NCBI GenBank assembly: GCA_002691245.1
Contig: NZHH01000006.1
Span: 1-9,549, forward strand
DNA length: 9,549 nt
Direction: 5' to 3'
Source of the DNA: Methylaequor sp002691245
GTDB lineage: Bacteria > Pseudomonadota > Alphaproteobacteria > Methylaequorales > Methylaequoraceae
The translations under genes were made by a program, and so were the position numbers. Below the pieces are notes generated by a model. It was given only the letters and a program-made list of their open reading frames with translations, did not search any database and was not told where the DNA came from. Below, in pieces: positions 1 to 5,436 of the stretch; within the stretch, counting starts at the first letter, position 1; the number at the start of each line of letters is the position of its first letter.

Positions 1-2
1 CA

Positions 3-422
3 CTGGAGAGAAAAAAAATTGCTAAATCTAGTTGGAATAATTTTGGTGCTGTAATTATCTGTGAAAATCTTCTTAAATCCATAGATTTAGTGAACAAACT
101 CGCACCTGAACATTTAGAGATTGCAGTTGATAACCCTAACAAATTTTTAAAAAAAGTTAAAAATGCAGGAGCAATTTTTTTGGGAAGATATACACCGGAG
201 GCAATAGGCGACTATGTTGCTGGCCCCAATCATGTATTACCCACCGATAGAACTGCAAGATTCTCTTCAGGATTAAACTTGTTAGATTATTTTAAAAGGA
301 CATCAGTAGTTGAATGTAATAAAAACAATATAAAAAAAATAGGTAGAGATGCTGTAAATCTTGCTTACGAAGAAGGTTTACAAGCCCATGCTTTATCAAT
401 AGAATGCAGACTAGATAAATAA
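3..422 (+). CDS. hisD: Histidinol dehydrogenase, C-terminal part (gene cut by window start)
   Basis: HisD catalyses the last two oxidations of histidine biosynthesis (L-histidinol to L-histidine, NAD- and zinc-dependent). The frame is open from base 3, so only the last 139 residues are seen; a GTG at base 90 is an internal valine, not a start. Visible family motifs, in order: APEHLE (the Glu-His pair corresponds to the catalytic E326/H327 of the E. coli enzyme), GDYVAGPNHVLPT (Asp metal ligand and substrate-contacting His), and near the end GLQAHALS (His metal ligand). The C-terminus ends about where the family normally ends, so this end is intact. The stop lies 3 bases before infA, suggesting cotranscription. 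In many alphaproteobacteria hisD is separated from infA by small genes (a UPF0262 protein and a low-molecular-weight phosphatase); these are absent here. Assignment is very secure. Confidence 0.97.
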   Translation: MERKKIAKSSWNNFGAVIICENLLKSIDLVNKLAPEHLEIAVDNPNKFLKKVKNAGAIFLGRYTPEAIGDYVAGPNHVLPTDRTARFSSGLNLLDYFKRTSVVECNKNNIKKIGRDAVNLAYEEGLQAHALSIECRLDK

Positions 423-425
423 CTT

Positions 426-644
426 ATGGCAAAAGACGAATTAATGGAATTTACCGGTACAGTTAAAGAGCTGTTACCGAATGCGATGTTTAGAGTGCAA
501 CTTGATAACGATCATGAAATTATTGCTCATACAGCAGGAAAAATGAGAAAGTTTAGAATTAGAGTTTTAGCAGGTGATAGAGTGACAGTTGAAATGACAC
601 CTTATGATTTGACAAAAGGTAGAATCACATTCAGACATAAATAG
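426..644 (+). CDS. infA: Translation initiation factor IF-1
   Basis: IF-1 binds the A site of the 30S subunit and helps IF-2 and IF-3 select the initiator tRNA. The 72-residue product has the standard family length and is a single S1/OB-fold domain. It begins MAKDELMEFTG and carries the family core ELLPNAMFRVQL, HEIIAHTAGKMRK, RVLAGD and the closing VEMTPYDLTKGRI. The ATG is the obvious start because the MAK N-terminus is typical of the family. The gene sits 3 bases after hisD and 3 bases before maf, so it is the middle cistron of a compact plus-strand operon. No strong Shine-Dalgarno precedes it; translational coupling to hisD is likely. One small variation is Phe in the usual MRKNRIRV segment (MRKFRIRV). 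Identification is essentially certain. Confidence 0.99.
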   Translation: MAKDELMEFTGTVKELLPNAMFRVQLDNDHEIIAHTAGKMRKFRIRVLAGDRVTVEMTPYDLTKGRITFRHK

Positions 645-647
645 AAT

Positions 648-1238
648 TTGCATTTACAAAGTAAAATAATATTAGCCTCTCAGTCTGTTGCAAGAAAAGA
701 AATACTATCAAAACTTGGTATATTAAATCCCGAGGTATCTAAACATGAAGTTGAAGAATCTAAATTTGATTTTAATTTTTCAGTTTCACGCTCAATTATA
801 AAACTTGCATATTTAAAAGCAGAGTCAGTAAAAAAAAAAAAATTATTAAAGAAGCATAAGTCAATTATTATTGCAGCTGATACTGTTATTTATAGAGCAA
901 AAAAAATTTTTTATAAACCTAAATGCCAAGATGAGGTTAGAAGTCATCTTAAAAACCTTTCATCTAGAAAACATATAGTTTTTGGAGGGATTTGTGTTAT
1001 ATCTCCAAAAGGAAAGGTTTATAAAAAATTAGTAAAGACAGAGGTTTATTTTCATAAAATCGTGGATTCAGAATTAACGCAAGAAATATTAGAAGATGGT
1101 ATTGGAAAAGCGGGTGGATATGCAATTCAGAATTTAGGGATAAGGTTTGTGAAGAAAATTAGGGGTTGCTATACAAATATAGTTGGCATATCTATTCCAG
1201 AGTTGTATAAAATATTAAAAAGTCCTGAGTTCATTTAG
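648..1238 (+). CDS. maf: Maf-type nucleoside triphosphate pyrophosphatase (TTG start)
   Basis: Maf proteins hydrolyse non-canonical or pyrimidine NTPs to the NMP and pyrophosphate. The 196-residue frame shows the N-terminal motif ILASQSVARKEIL (family: LASxSPRRxxLL; the conserved second Arg is kept, the Pro and first Arg are not), the catalytic IAADTVI segment with its Asp near residue 79, and GKAGGYAIQNLG followed by the GCYTNIVGISI segment. The GYAIQ form resembles the YhdE-like (dTTP/UTP) subgroup rather than the YceF-like one; this is inferred from the motif only. The start is TTG at 648, three bases after the infA stop; no ATG or GTG lies before the LAS motif, so the initiation codon is inferred. 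A run of 13 A (830-842) encodes four lysines and is a potential slippage site. Maf next to infA is a common alphaproteobacterial arrangement. Confidence 0.94.
   Translation: MHLQSKIILASQSVARKEILSKLGILNPEVSKHEVEESKFDFNFSVSRSIIKLAYLKAESVKKKKLLKKHKSIIIAADTVIYRAKKIFYKPKCQDEVRSHLKNLSSRKHIVFGGICVISPKGKVYKKLVKTEVYFHKIVDSELTQEILEDGIGKAGGYAIQNLGIRFVKKIRGCYTNIVGISIPELYKILKSPEFI
830..842 (+). repeat. A13 homopolymer inside maf
   Basis: Thirteen consecutive A encode part of Val-Lys-Lys-Lys-Lys in the correct maf frame. It is the longest homopolymer inside a coding frame in this window; only the A14 run at 5345-5358, which is intergenic, is longer. Such tracts are known in AT-rich genomes to cause RNA polymerase slippage and length errors during sequencing. 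Confidence 0.9.
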
Positions 1239-1242
1239 TAAA

Positions 1243-1260
1243 TTTGAATTTAAATTCAAA
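1243..1260. promoter_or_regulatory. Perfect 18-bp palindrome before tRNA-Phe
   Basis: TTTGAATTTAAATTCAAA reads identically on both strands. As RNA it can form a 7-bp stem with a UUAA loop. It starts 4 bases after the maf stop and is not followed by a U-run, so it is a poor intrinsic terminator. Its left half contains TTGAAT, which could serve as a weak -35 element for the tRNA promoter; in that case the palindrome would overlap the promoter like an operator. The symmetry is seen directly; the role is inference. Confidence 0.5.
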
Positions 1261-1264
1261 GATG

Positions 1265-1270
1265 TATAAC
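1265..1270 (+). promoter_or_regulatory. Candidate -10 element of the tRNA-Phe promoter
   Basis: TATAAC matches the sigma70 -10 consensus at five of six positions and would place transcription start near 1277, about 14 bases before the tRNA. TTGAAT at 1244-1249 is a possible -35, but the 15-base spacing is short. In such AT-rich DNA chance matches are common. Confidence 0.35.
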
Positions 1271-1290
1271 ATAGGCTTTAATTATAGCAC

Positions 1291-1366
1291 GCCCAGGTAG
1301 CTCAGTTGGTAGAGCAAGCGACTGAAAATCGCTGTGTCGGTGGTTCAATTCCTCCCCTGGGCACCA
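1291..1366 (+). tRNA. tRNA-Phe (anticodon GAA), CCA encoded
   Basis: A full 76-base cloverleaf can be drawn. The acceptor GCCCAGG (1291-1297) pairs with CCTGGGC (1356-1362), followed by discriminator A and encoded CCA (1364-1366). The D arm is GCTC/GAGC with loop AGTTGGTA. The anticodon stem AGCGA/TCGCT encloses CTGAAAA, placing anticodon GAA at 1324-1326, which decodes UUU/UUC as Phe. The variable loop has five bases. The T arm GGTGG/CCTCC encloses TTCAATT and contains one U-U mismatch at its middle pair (positions 51-63 in tRNA numbering). tRNA-Phe close to infA-maf fits the alphaproteobacterial neighbourhood; the rng and yacG genes often found between them are missing. A protein-coding start lies only 5 bases after the CCA. 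Confidence 0.99.
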
Positions 1367-1371
1367 CTTTT

Positions 1372-2067
1372 ATGAAAAAAAAATATTTTATAACTTATTT
1401 TTTCCTCTTTATAATTTTTTCATGTGATTTTGATAAGAAGGAATACTTTCCTTCAGCCTCTGGAATTAAATGGATGTATTCAGTTGTAATTGATTCATCA
1501 TATACAGGTAAGAGTTACAAAAAAAGAGTAATGGTGACTAATTTAAATCAAAAGAAAAAAGGAAGCATAACTGAAGTTTCGCGATTATATTCTGATGGCA
1601 GTTATTATACATATGAGATTGATAAAAAAAAAATAACAAGAACATCTGTAATTTTAGCCTTTGATGAAGGGATAGTAGAACCTGTAAAAAAAATAATATA
1701 TCCAGACGTGTCTTTTAATCAAAAGGAATGGAATGTAAAAGAACAACTATTTTTAGTTAAGGGCTTTCAACCCCCATTACGCAACGTTATACCACGTTCT
1801 CAATTTGACATGAACTATAAGATTACTAGAATATATAGAAAATTTAAACTGAACGGCAATTTATACAAAGATTGTATTGAGATTTCAGGCTCAGGTTCAA
1901 CAGATTTTATTGGAGATACCAGATCAGGTCCAATAAATGTTGAAATTAAAAATATTGAGATTTTATGCAACGGCATTGGTTTAGTAAAACAAGTCCGCAC
2001 TGAAAATACGAATGCCTCTGCATTTGGAAATATGACTTTGATAAAAGATCTGATGAGTTTTAATTAG
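1372..2067 (+). CDS. Putative lipoprotein of unknown function, directly downstream of tRNA-Phe
   Basis: The 231-residue product has no recognised enzymatic motif. It begins MKKKYFITYFFLFIIFSCD: a positive N-terminus, a hydrophobic stretch (residues 5-16) and Cys18, which together look like a lipoprotein signal peptide. The lipobox (IFSC) is loose, so lipidation is probable but not certain. The mature part is polar and rich in short alternating hydrophobic patterns, consistent with a beta-rich envelope protein; the YFPSASGIKWMYSV segment near the start resembles that of many uncharacterised envelope lipoproteins. The frame stays open upstream into the tRNA, but translating tRNA is meaningless, so the ATG at 1372 is chosen. 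Only CTTTT separates the tRNA CCA from the ATG: there is no Shine-Dalgarno and no room for a promoter. The message is therefore probably cotranscribed with the tRNA and released nearly leaderless by tRNA 3' processing. The glycosyltransferase gene follows one base after the stop. Confidence 0.75.
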   Translation: MKKKYFITYFFLFIIFSCDFDKKEYFPSASGIKWMYSVVIDSSYTGKSYKKRVMVTNLNQKKKGSITEVSRLYSDGSYYTYEIDKKKITRTSVILAFDEGIVEPVKKIIYPDVSFNQKEWNVKEQLFLVKGFQPPLRNVIPRSQFDMNYKITRIYRKFKLNGNLYKDCIEISGSGSTDFIGDTRSGPINVEIKNIEILCNGIGLVKQVRTENTNASAFGNMTLIKDLMSFN

Positions 2068-2068
2068 A

Positions 2069-2977
2069 ATGAGTTCAGTTTCTTTCGTAATTCCAGTTTT
2101 TAATAAATCAATCTTTTTAGAATATATAATTCAATCATTAAGAATGCAGGAAGGTAATTTTGAAAGGGAATATATTTTCATTGATGATGGATCAACAGAC
2201 GACTCTTACAGAAAACTGAAAATTTTAACAAAAGATTTGAGAAGTTGCAAAATTTTGAAGCAAGTTAACAGGGGTTCTGCTAATGCTACAAATGTGGGAA
2301 TCAAATTAGCAAAAATGAAGTATATAAAATTTCTTGATGCTGATGATGTTATTTTAAGTGAAACAACAATTTCACTACTAAATTTATTAGAAAAAAATCC
2401 AAATGTTATTCTGGCTTATGGTCTTCAAAGAAAAGTAAAAAGTTTAAAAAATGTAGATTTATTTGAAAAGTTTAATCATTCTGATTATTCAATAATTTCA
2501 AATACCTTATTTAAAGCAATGAGAAATTCCATGTTTAATCCTTCTCAGTTTTTGGTTAGAACGGATTTATGTAAAAAAGTTGGTGGTTGTGACGAAAGAA
2601 TTAAGTTTAGCCAAGAATATTCCTTGACTCTAAGGCTATCTGTTTTTGGAAAATTTATAAGATTAAATCATCCAATTGCAATTCTACCATTTAATGTTCC
2701 TGGTCAAATATCTGAAAAACAAAATAATCAAATTTATAGGGTTTCCAAGGCTCTTGAATTGTTTATAGAAGACAATCCCCAACTTGAATTAAAGTCGCTA
2801 CTGTATGCACAAAGAAGGATTACTGCTAGAGCTTGGAGATTTGCTAAGAGATTTAAAAAGGATGGATATTTTTCTTATTGGTTCCTTTTATACCTAAAAG
2901 GTGTTTTTGGAATGAGAAGCAATATTTTAGAAAATTGTAAGGAAGCCAATAGAGTTTATCATGACTTTTTAGATTAA
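2069..2977 (+). CDS. Family 2 glycosyltransferase
   Basis: A GT-A fold glycosyltransferase (302 residues) that would transfer a sugar from a nucleotide-sugar donor, probably for a surface polysaccharide or glycolipid; donor and acceptor cannot be read from sequence. Visible GT2 marks: FVIPVFNK at residues 6-13, FIDDGSTDDS at 37-46 (nucleotide-binding Asp pair), NRGSANATNVGI at 67-78, and YIKFLDADD at 85-93, which contains the metal-binding DxD (D90-A-D92). The C-terminal third (about residues 200-302) is basic and aromatic-rich without a clear transmembrane span, suggesting peripheral contact with the inner membrane. The ATG lies one base after the lipoprotein stop, so the two genes are likely cotranslated and may share an envelope role. 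Its stop overlaps the stop of the convergent FAD oxidase gene in a shared TTAA. It is embedded among housekeeping genes; no sign of recent mobility is seen. Confidence 0.9.
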   Translation: MSSVSFVIPVFNKSIFLEYIIQSLRMQEGNFEREYIFIDDGSTDDSYRKLKILTKDLRSCKILKQVNRGSANATNVGIKLAKMKYIKFLDADDVILSETTISLLNLLEKNPNVILAYGLQRKVKSLKNVDLFEKFNHSDYSIISNTLFKAMRNSMFNPSQFLVRTDLCKKVGGCDERIKFSQEYSLTLRLSVFGKFIRLNHPIAILPFNVPGQISEKQNNQIYRVSKALELFIEDNPQLELKSLLYAQRRITARAWRFAKRFKKDGYFSYWFLLYLKGVFGMRSNILENCKEANRVYHDFLD

Positions 2978-4364
2978 ATTACTTTTCCTTGATTTAAAAT
3001 ATTGTTTGGATCAAAAACTCTTTTAATTTTCTTCATTATGTTTATTTCAGAATTAGTCTTGTGAATTTTCAGTTCTTTTTTTCTAAGTTGACCAATACCA
3101 TGTTCTGCACTAATTGCGCCTTCAAATTTTTTGACATTATCAAAAATTATTCTATTTATAGATTTGATTATTTTTTTTTTTTGATTTTCCGAGTGCTTAT
3201 TTATCAAAACATTAAAATGGAGATTGTTATCTCCTAAATGACCAAAATTTATGATAGAACTATGCTTTTTATATTTTTTAATACTTTTTGTTGTTGAAGA
3301 AATGAAGTCTTCAATATTTTTAAGCGGTATTGAAATATCATGTGGAATTATAAAGTTCTCTTTTTTTTCTGCCAAAGGAATAGATTCTCTATAATTCCAA
3401 AAAGTTTTATTCTCTTGCTCTGATTTTGAAATAATCACGTCATCAGTGTTTAAAATATTATGATTAATTTTAGAACAGACAAAATCATTAAAATTCTTTA
3501 TTGTTTGAAAATTTGAAAATTCAACTAAACAATAACACTCATTTTTTTTTAAATTTTTAACTTTAACTTCATTTTTCTCTAATATTTCAATTGATTCCTT
3601 ATTCATAAATTCAAAACTTGTAATTGAATCATTGAATATTTTAGTAACGTATATGTAAAAGTTTAATACATCCTTAAAACTCTTAAATGAAGCCCACATA
3701 ACAACTTTTTCTTTTGGAAGTGGATAAGTCTTAATTGTTGCTGCTGTAATAATTCCAAGAATTCCCTCGGTCCCAATAAGAAGTTGTTTCATATCTAGAC
3801 CAGTGTTATTTTTTTTTACATTTTTTAAAGAGCTAAAAATAGTGCCATCAGGAAAAACTGCTTCAATACCAAGGACATTTTGTCTAATTGTTCCATACTT
3901 TATAACATTTACACCACCTGCATTAGTTGAGATATTACCCCCTATTTGACAATCCCCTCTTGATCCCATTGATAAAGGGAATTCTAAGTCATACTCTAAT
4001 AATTTATTTTTTATGTCATCTAAAATACATCCCCCCTCTACAGTAATACAGTTCCCAATTAAATCTACATCCCTAATTTTATTTAGTTTGGATAGACTAA
4101 TAATAACATCATTTTTCCCATTTCTTGGAACTGCACCGCCAACTAGCCCGGTGTTACCGCCCTGCGGGACAACTCCAATATTTTTTTTTGGCAGAAACTT
4201 AATATTTTTGAAAGTTTTTTTATAGAAGTTGGAAAAATAACTAAATTTGACTTACCAATATAAACACCTCTCCAATCAACGTTATATTTTTTTATTTCTT
4301 CAGGGGCAATTGAAAACTCTGAGGGATCAAGAATTTTAATTAATTCGGTTATTTTATTTTTCAT
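2974..4364 (-). CDS. FAD-linked 2-hydroxyacid dehydrogenase (D-2-hydroxyglutarate/glycolate oxidase type), split by a -1 frameshift at A9
   Basis: Two minus-strand frames join into one enzyme of 463 residues. The first frame (ATG at 4364, to a TAG at 4145-4143) gives the N-terminus MKNKITELIK... and ends SFCQKK just before the A-run at 4189-4181. The second frame continues NIGVVPQGGNTGLVGGAVP and runs unbroken to 2974; the Met at 3969 is internal. Domains: FAD-binding PCMH fold with PQGGNTGLVGG (67-77) and MGSRGDCQIGGNISTNAGG (133-151), then the FAD-oxidase C-terminal domain with WNYRESI, HDISIPL (342-348), HLGDNNLHFN (376-385) and SAEHGIG (419-425), which provide active-site and metal-site His/Glu residues. 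The close is DPNNILNQGKVI, with Gln where Pro is usual. The HDISIPL and SAEHGIG motifs resemble D-2-hydroxyglutarate dehydrogenases most, but D-lactate or glycolate remain possible. All other motifs are intact, so the break is a sequencing error, a recent mutation, or a site rescued by slippage. Its ATG abuts the sua5 stop. Confidence 0.88.
4181..4189 (-). other. A9 tract where the FAD oxidase reading frame changes
   Basis: On the coding (minus) strand the sequence is TGCCAAAAAAAAATATTGG. Upstream the frame reads Cys-Gln-Lys-Lys; downstream only the -1 frame gives Asn-Ile-Gly-Val-Val-Pro-Gln-Gly-Gly, the FAD motif. Adding one A (A10) or rereading one A by -1 slippage restores the gene. Nine A is a classical substrate for polymerase or ribosome slippage. 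The region just downstream is unusually GC-rich for this window, including CGGT-AAC-ACCG, which can form a small hairpin, though it also encodes the conserved FAD loop. Confidence 0.85.
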
Positions 4365-5330
4365 TTAAAATGATGCTCTTGCTAATCTTTCATTAATGGT
4401 TTTACCTATACCAATATTAGGGATAGGAGCAACTACGATTCTTTTTTTTTTTAATTTATCAAGTTTTCTTAAGAAATCGAATAAATTATAAGCAGCCTCA
4501 CTCAAATTAGAACTTTTCGAGAGATTTAATGTTGGTTGATGTTTTGTGATAATATTTGTTCCGTAATTAAGAAATGCATCATCGGAATCAGGTTTTACAA
4601 TATTGATTTTTAGGGGAGTGTGTGGCGCATAGTGCTTATTAAGTTGACCAGGTGAGTTTGGTTGTTTCACATTTTTTTCACCATTTAAATTGTTAAAGCT
4701 AATATCTAATTGAGTTTTATCCGAAATCATTTTTTTGTCTACAATGCCTAACCGCTTAATTTGATAAGGCCTAGAAGTCATATCAATAATAGTTGATTCT
4801 AAGCCAAGGTCTGATCTGCCAGAATCTATTACTAAATCAATTTTATTGCCGAATGAATCAATTACATGGTTTGCGTCTGTAGAGGATACATAACCACTTT
4901 GATTCGCGCTTGGTGCGGCGATAGGTTTTTGTAGACCGCTTATAATTTTTTGCATGACTCTTGATTGAGGCATCCGTATAGCCACTGAATTAAGGCCTGC
5001 AGTCGCAAAATCATGTATTAAATTAGTTTTTTTTTTCCTTAATATCAATGTTAATGGTCCAGGCCAAAATTTATCAATAATTAATTGAGAGTCTTTGCCA
5101 ATGTAAGAGATTTTTTTTGCCAAACTAATATTATTTACGTGGATGATCAAAGGATTATAAAGGGGTCTCTTTTTAAGTTCATAAAGTTTCTTTATTGAAT
5201 AAATATTGCTTGGATCACAAGCAACACCATAAACAGTCTCTGTTTTAAGTCCAACTAATTTATTGCTTTCCAAATATTTAATGGCTTTCTTAATTGAATA
5301 CGAGCTTTCATTTAATAGATTAAATATCAT
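4365..5330 (-). CDS. L-threonylcarbamoyladenylate synthase (Sua5/YrdC family)
   Basis: This enzyme makes threonylcarbamoyl-AMP from Thr, bicarbonate and ATP, the first step of the universal t6A37 modification of ANN-decoding tRNAs, in the cytoplasm. The 321-residue length shows the long Sua5 form: a YrdC catalytic domain (about 1-200), a linker, and a small C-terminal Sua5 domain. Motifs: TETVYG at 30-35 (usually preceded by Pro, here Lys29), the KxR motif at K53-K54-R55, FWPGPLT at 88-94, AIRMP at 117-121, APSANQSG at 139-146 with the SxN pair, GLESTI at 176-181, linker SPGQLNKHYAPHTP at 226-239, and a C-terminal LFDFLRKLD...INERLARAS segment. KxR and SxN together are the recognised YrdC signature. 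The stop is immediately followed by the ATG of the FAD oxidase gene, so the two are an operon. The ATG at 5330 is the natural start; a U14 tract lies 15-28 bases upstream and no Shine-Dalgarno is seen. Confidence 0.95.
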   Translation of the reverse strand: MIFNLLNESSYSIKKAIKYLESNKLVGLKTETVYGVACDPSNIYSIKKLYELKKRPLYNPLIIHVNNISLAKKISYIGKDSQLIIDKFWPGPLTLILRKKKTNLIHDFATAGLNSVAIRMPQSRVMQKIISGLQKPIAAPSANQSGYVSSTDANHVIDSFGNKIDLVIDSGRSDLGLESTIIDMTSRPYQIKRLGIVDKKMISDKTQLDISFNNLNGEKNVKQPNSPGQLNKHYAPHTPLKINIVKPDSDDAFLNYGTNIITKHQPTLNLSKSSNLSEAAYNLFDFLRKLDKLKKKRIVVAPIPNIGIGKTINERLARASF

Positions 5331-5344
5331 TATGATAATATATG

Positions 5345-5358
5345 AAAAAAAAAAAAAA
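5345..5358. repeat. A14/T14 homopolymer in the sua5 leader region
   Basis: Fourteen A on the plus strand (T14 on the minus strand) lie 15-28 bases before the sua5 start, in the non-coding gap 5331-5436. It is the longest homopolymer in the window. If transcribed from the minus strand it gives a U14 leader, which could help ribosome binding through protein S1 in place of a Shine-Dalgarno; alternatively it may act as a rigid promoter-upstream element. Both roles are inference. Confidence 0.6.
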
Positions 5359-5436
5359 ACTTAAAGCTATCATTGATTTACTTTGTGTAATAATAGAAAC
5401 TTATCAAGTTTAATTAGTAAATGTTTGGGATAAATA

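Noticed and set aside
90..92. GTG at base 90 as the start of a short gene
   Set aside because: The same frame is open to the window start and encodes hisD residues matching the family before this codon; it is an internal valine.
1306..1371. Extension of the lipoprotein frame upstream into tRNA-Phe (22 extra codons from a GTG)
   Set aside because: The added residues are a translation of the tRNA itself; the ATG at 1372 begins a clear signal peptide.
1815..2000. Minus-strand 61-codon open frame inside the lipoprotein gene
   Set aside because: Antisense shadow of a longer frame with a signal peptide; no supporting signals.
2939..2990. AAGGAA/TTCCTT inverted repeat around the convergent junction as a bidirectional terminator
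   Set aside because: Six-base arms about 40 bases apart with no supporting stem extension or U-run; likely chance.
3967..3969. ATG at 3969 (minus) as the true start of a shorter FAD oxidase
   Set aside because: The same frame continues upstream through conserved FAD-binding sequence to the A9 run at 4181-4189; this Met is inside the MGSRGDCQIGGN motif.
4140..4180. Hairpin CGGT-AAC-ACCG after the A9 run as a proven frameshift stimulator
   Set aside because: Only four pairs, and the bases encode the obligatory GGNTG loop of FAD oxidases, so coding constraint explains them; kept only as a side note.
4013..4225. Plus-strand 70-codon open frame opposite the FAD oxidase
   Set aside because: Antisense to strongly conserved FAD-binding codons, low-complexity Pro/Phe/Leu-rich product, no ribosome site.
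5342..5389. 15-codon plus frame beginning ATG then poly-Lys from the A14 run
   Set aside because: Too short and produced by the homopolymer; no ribosome site.
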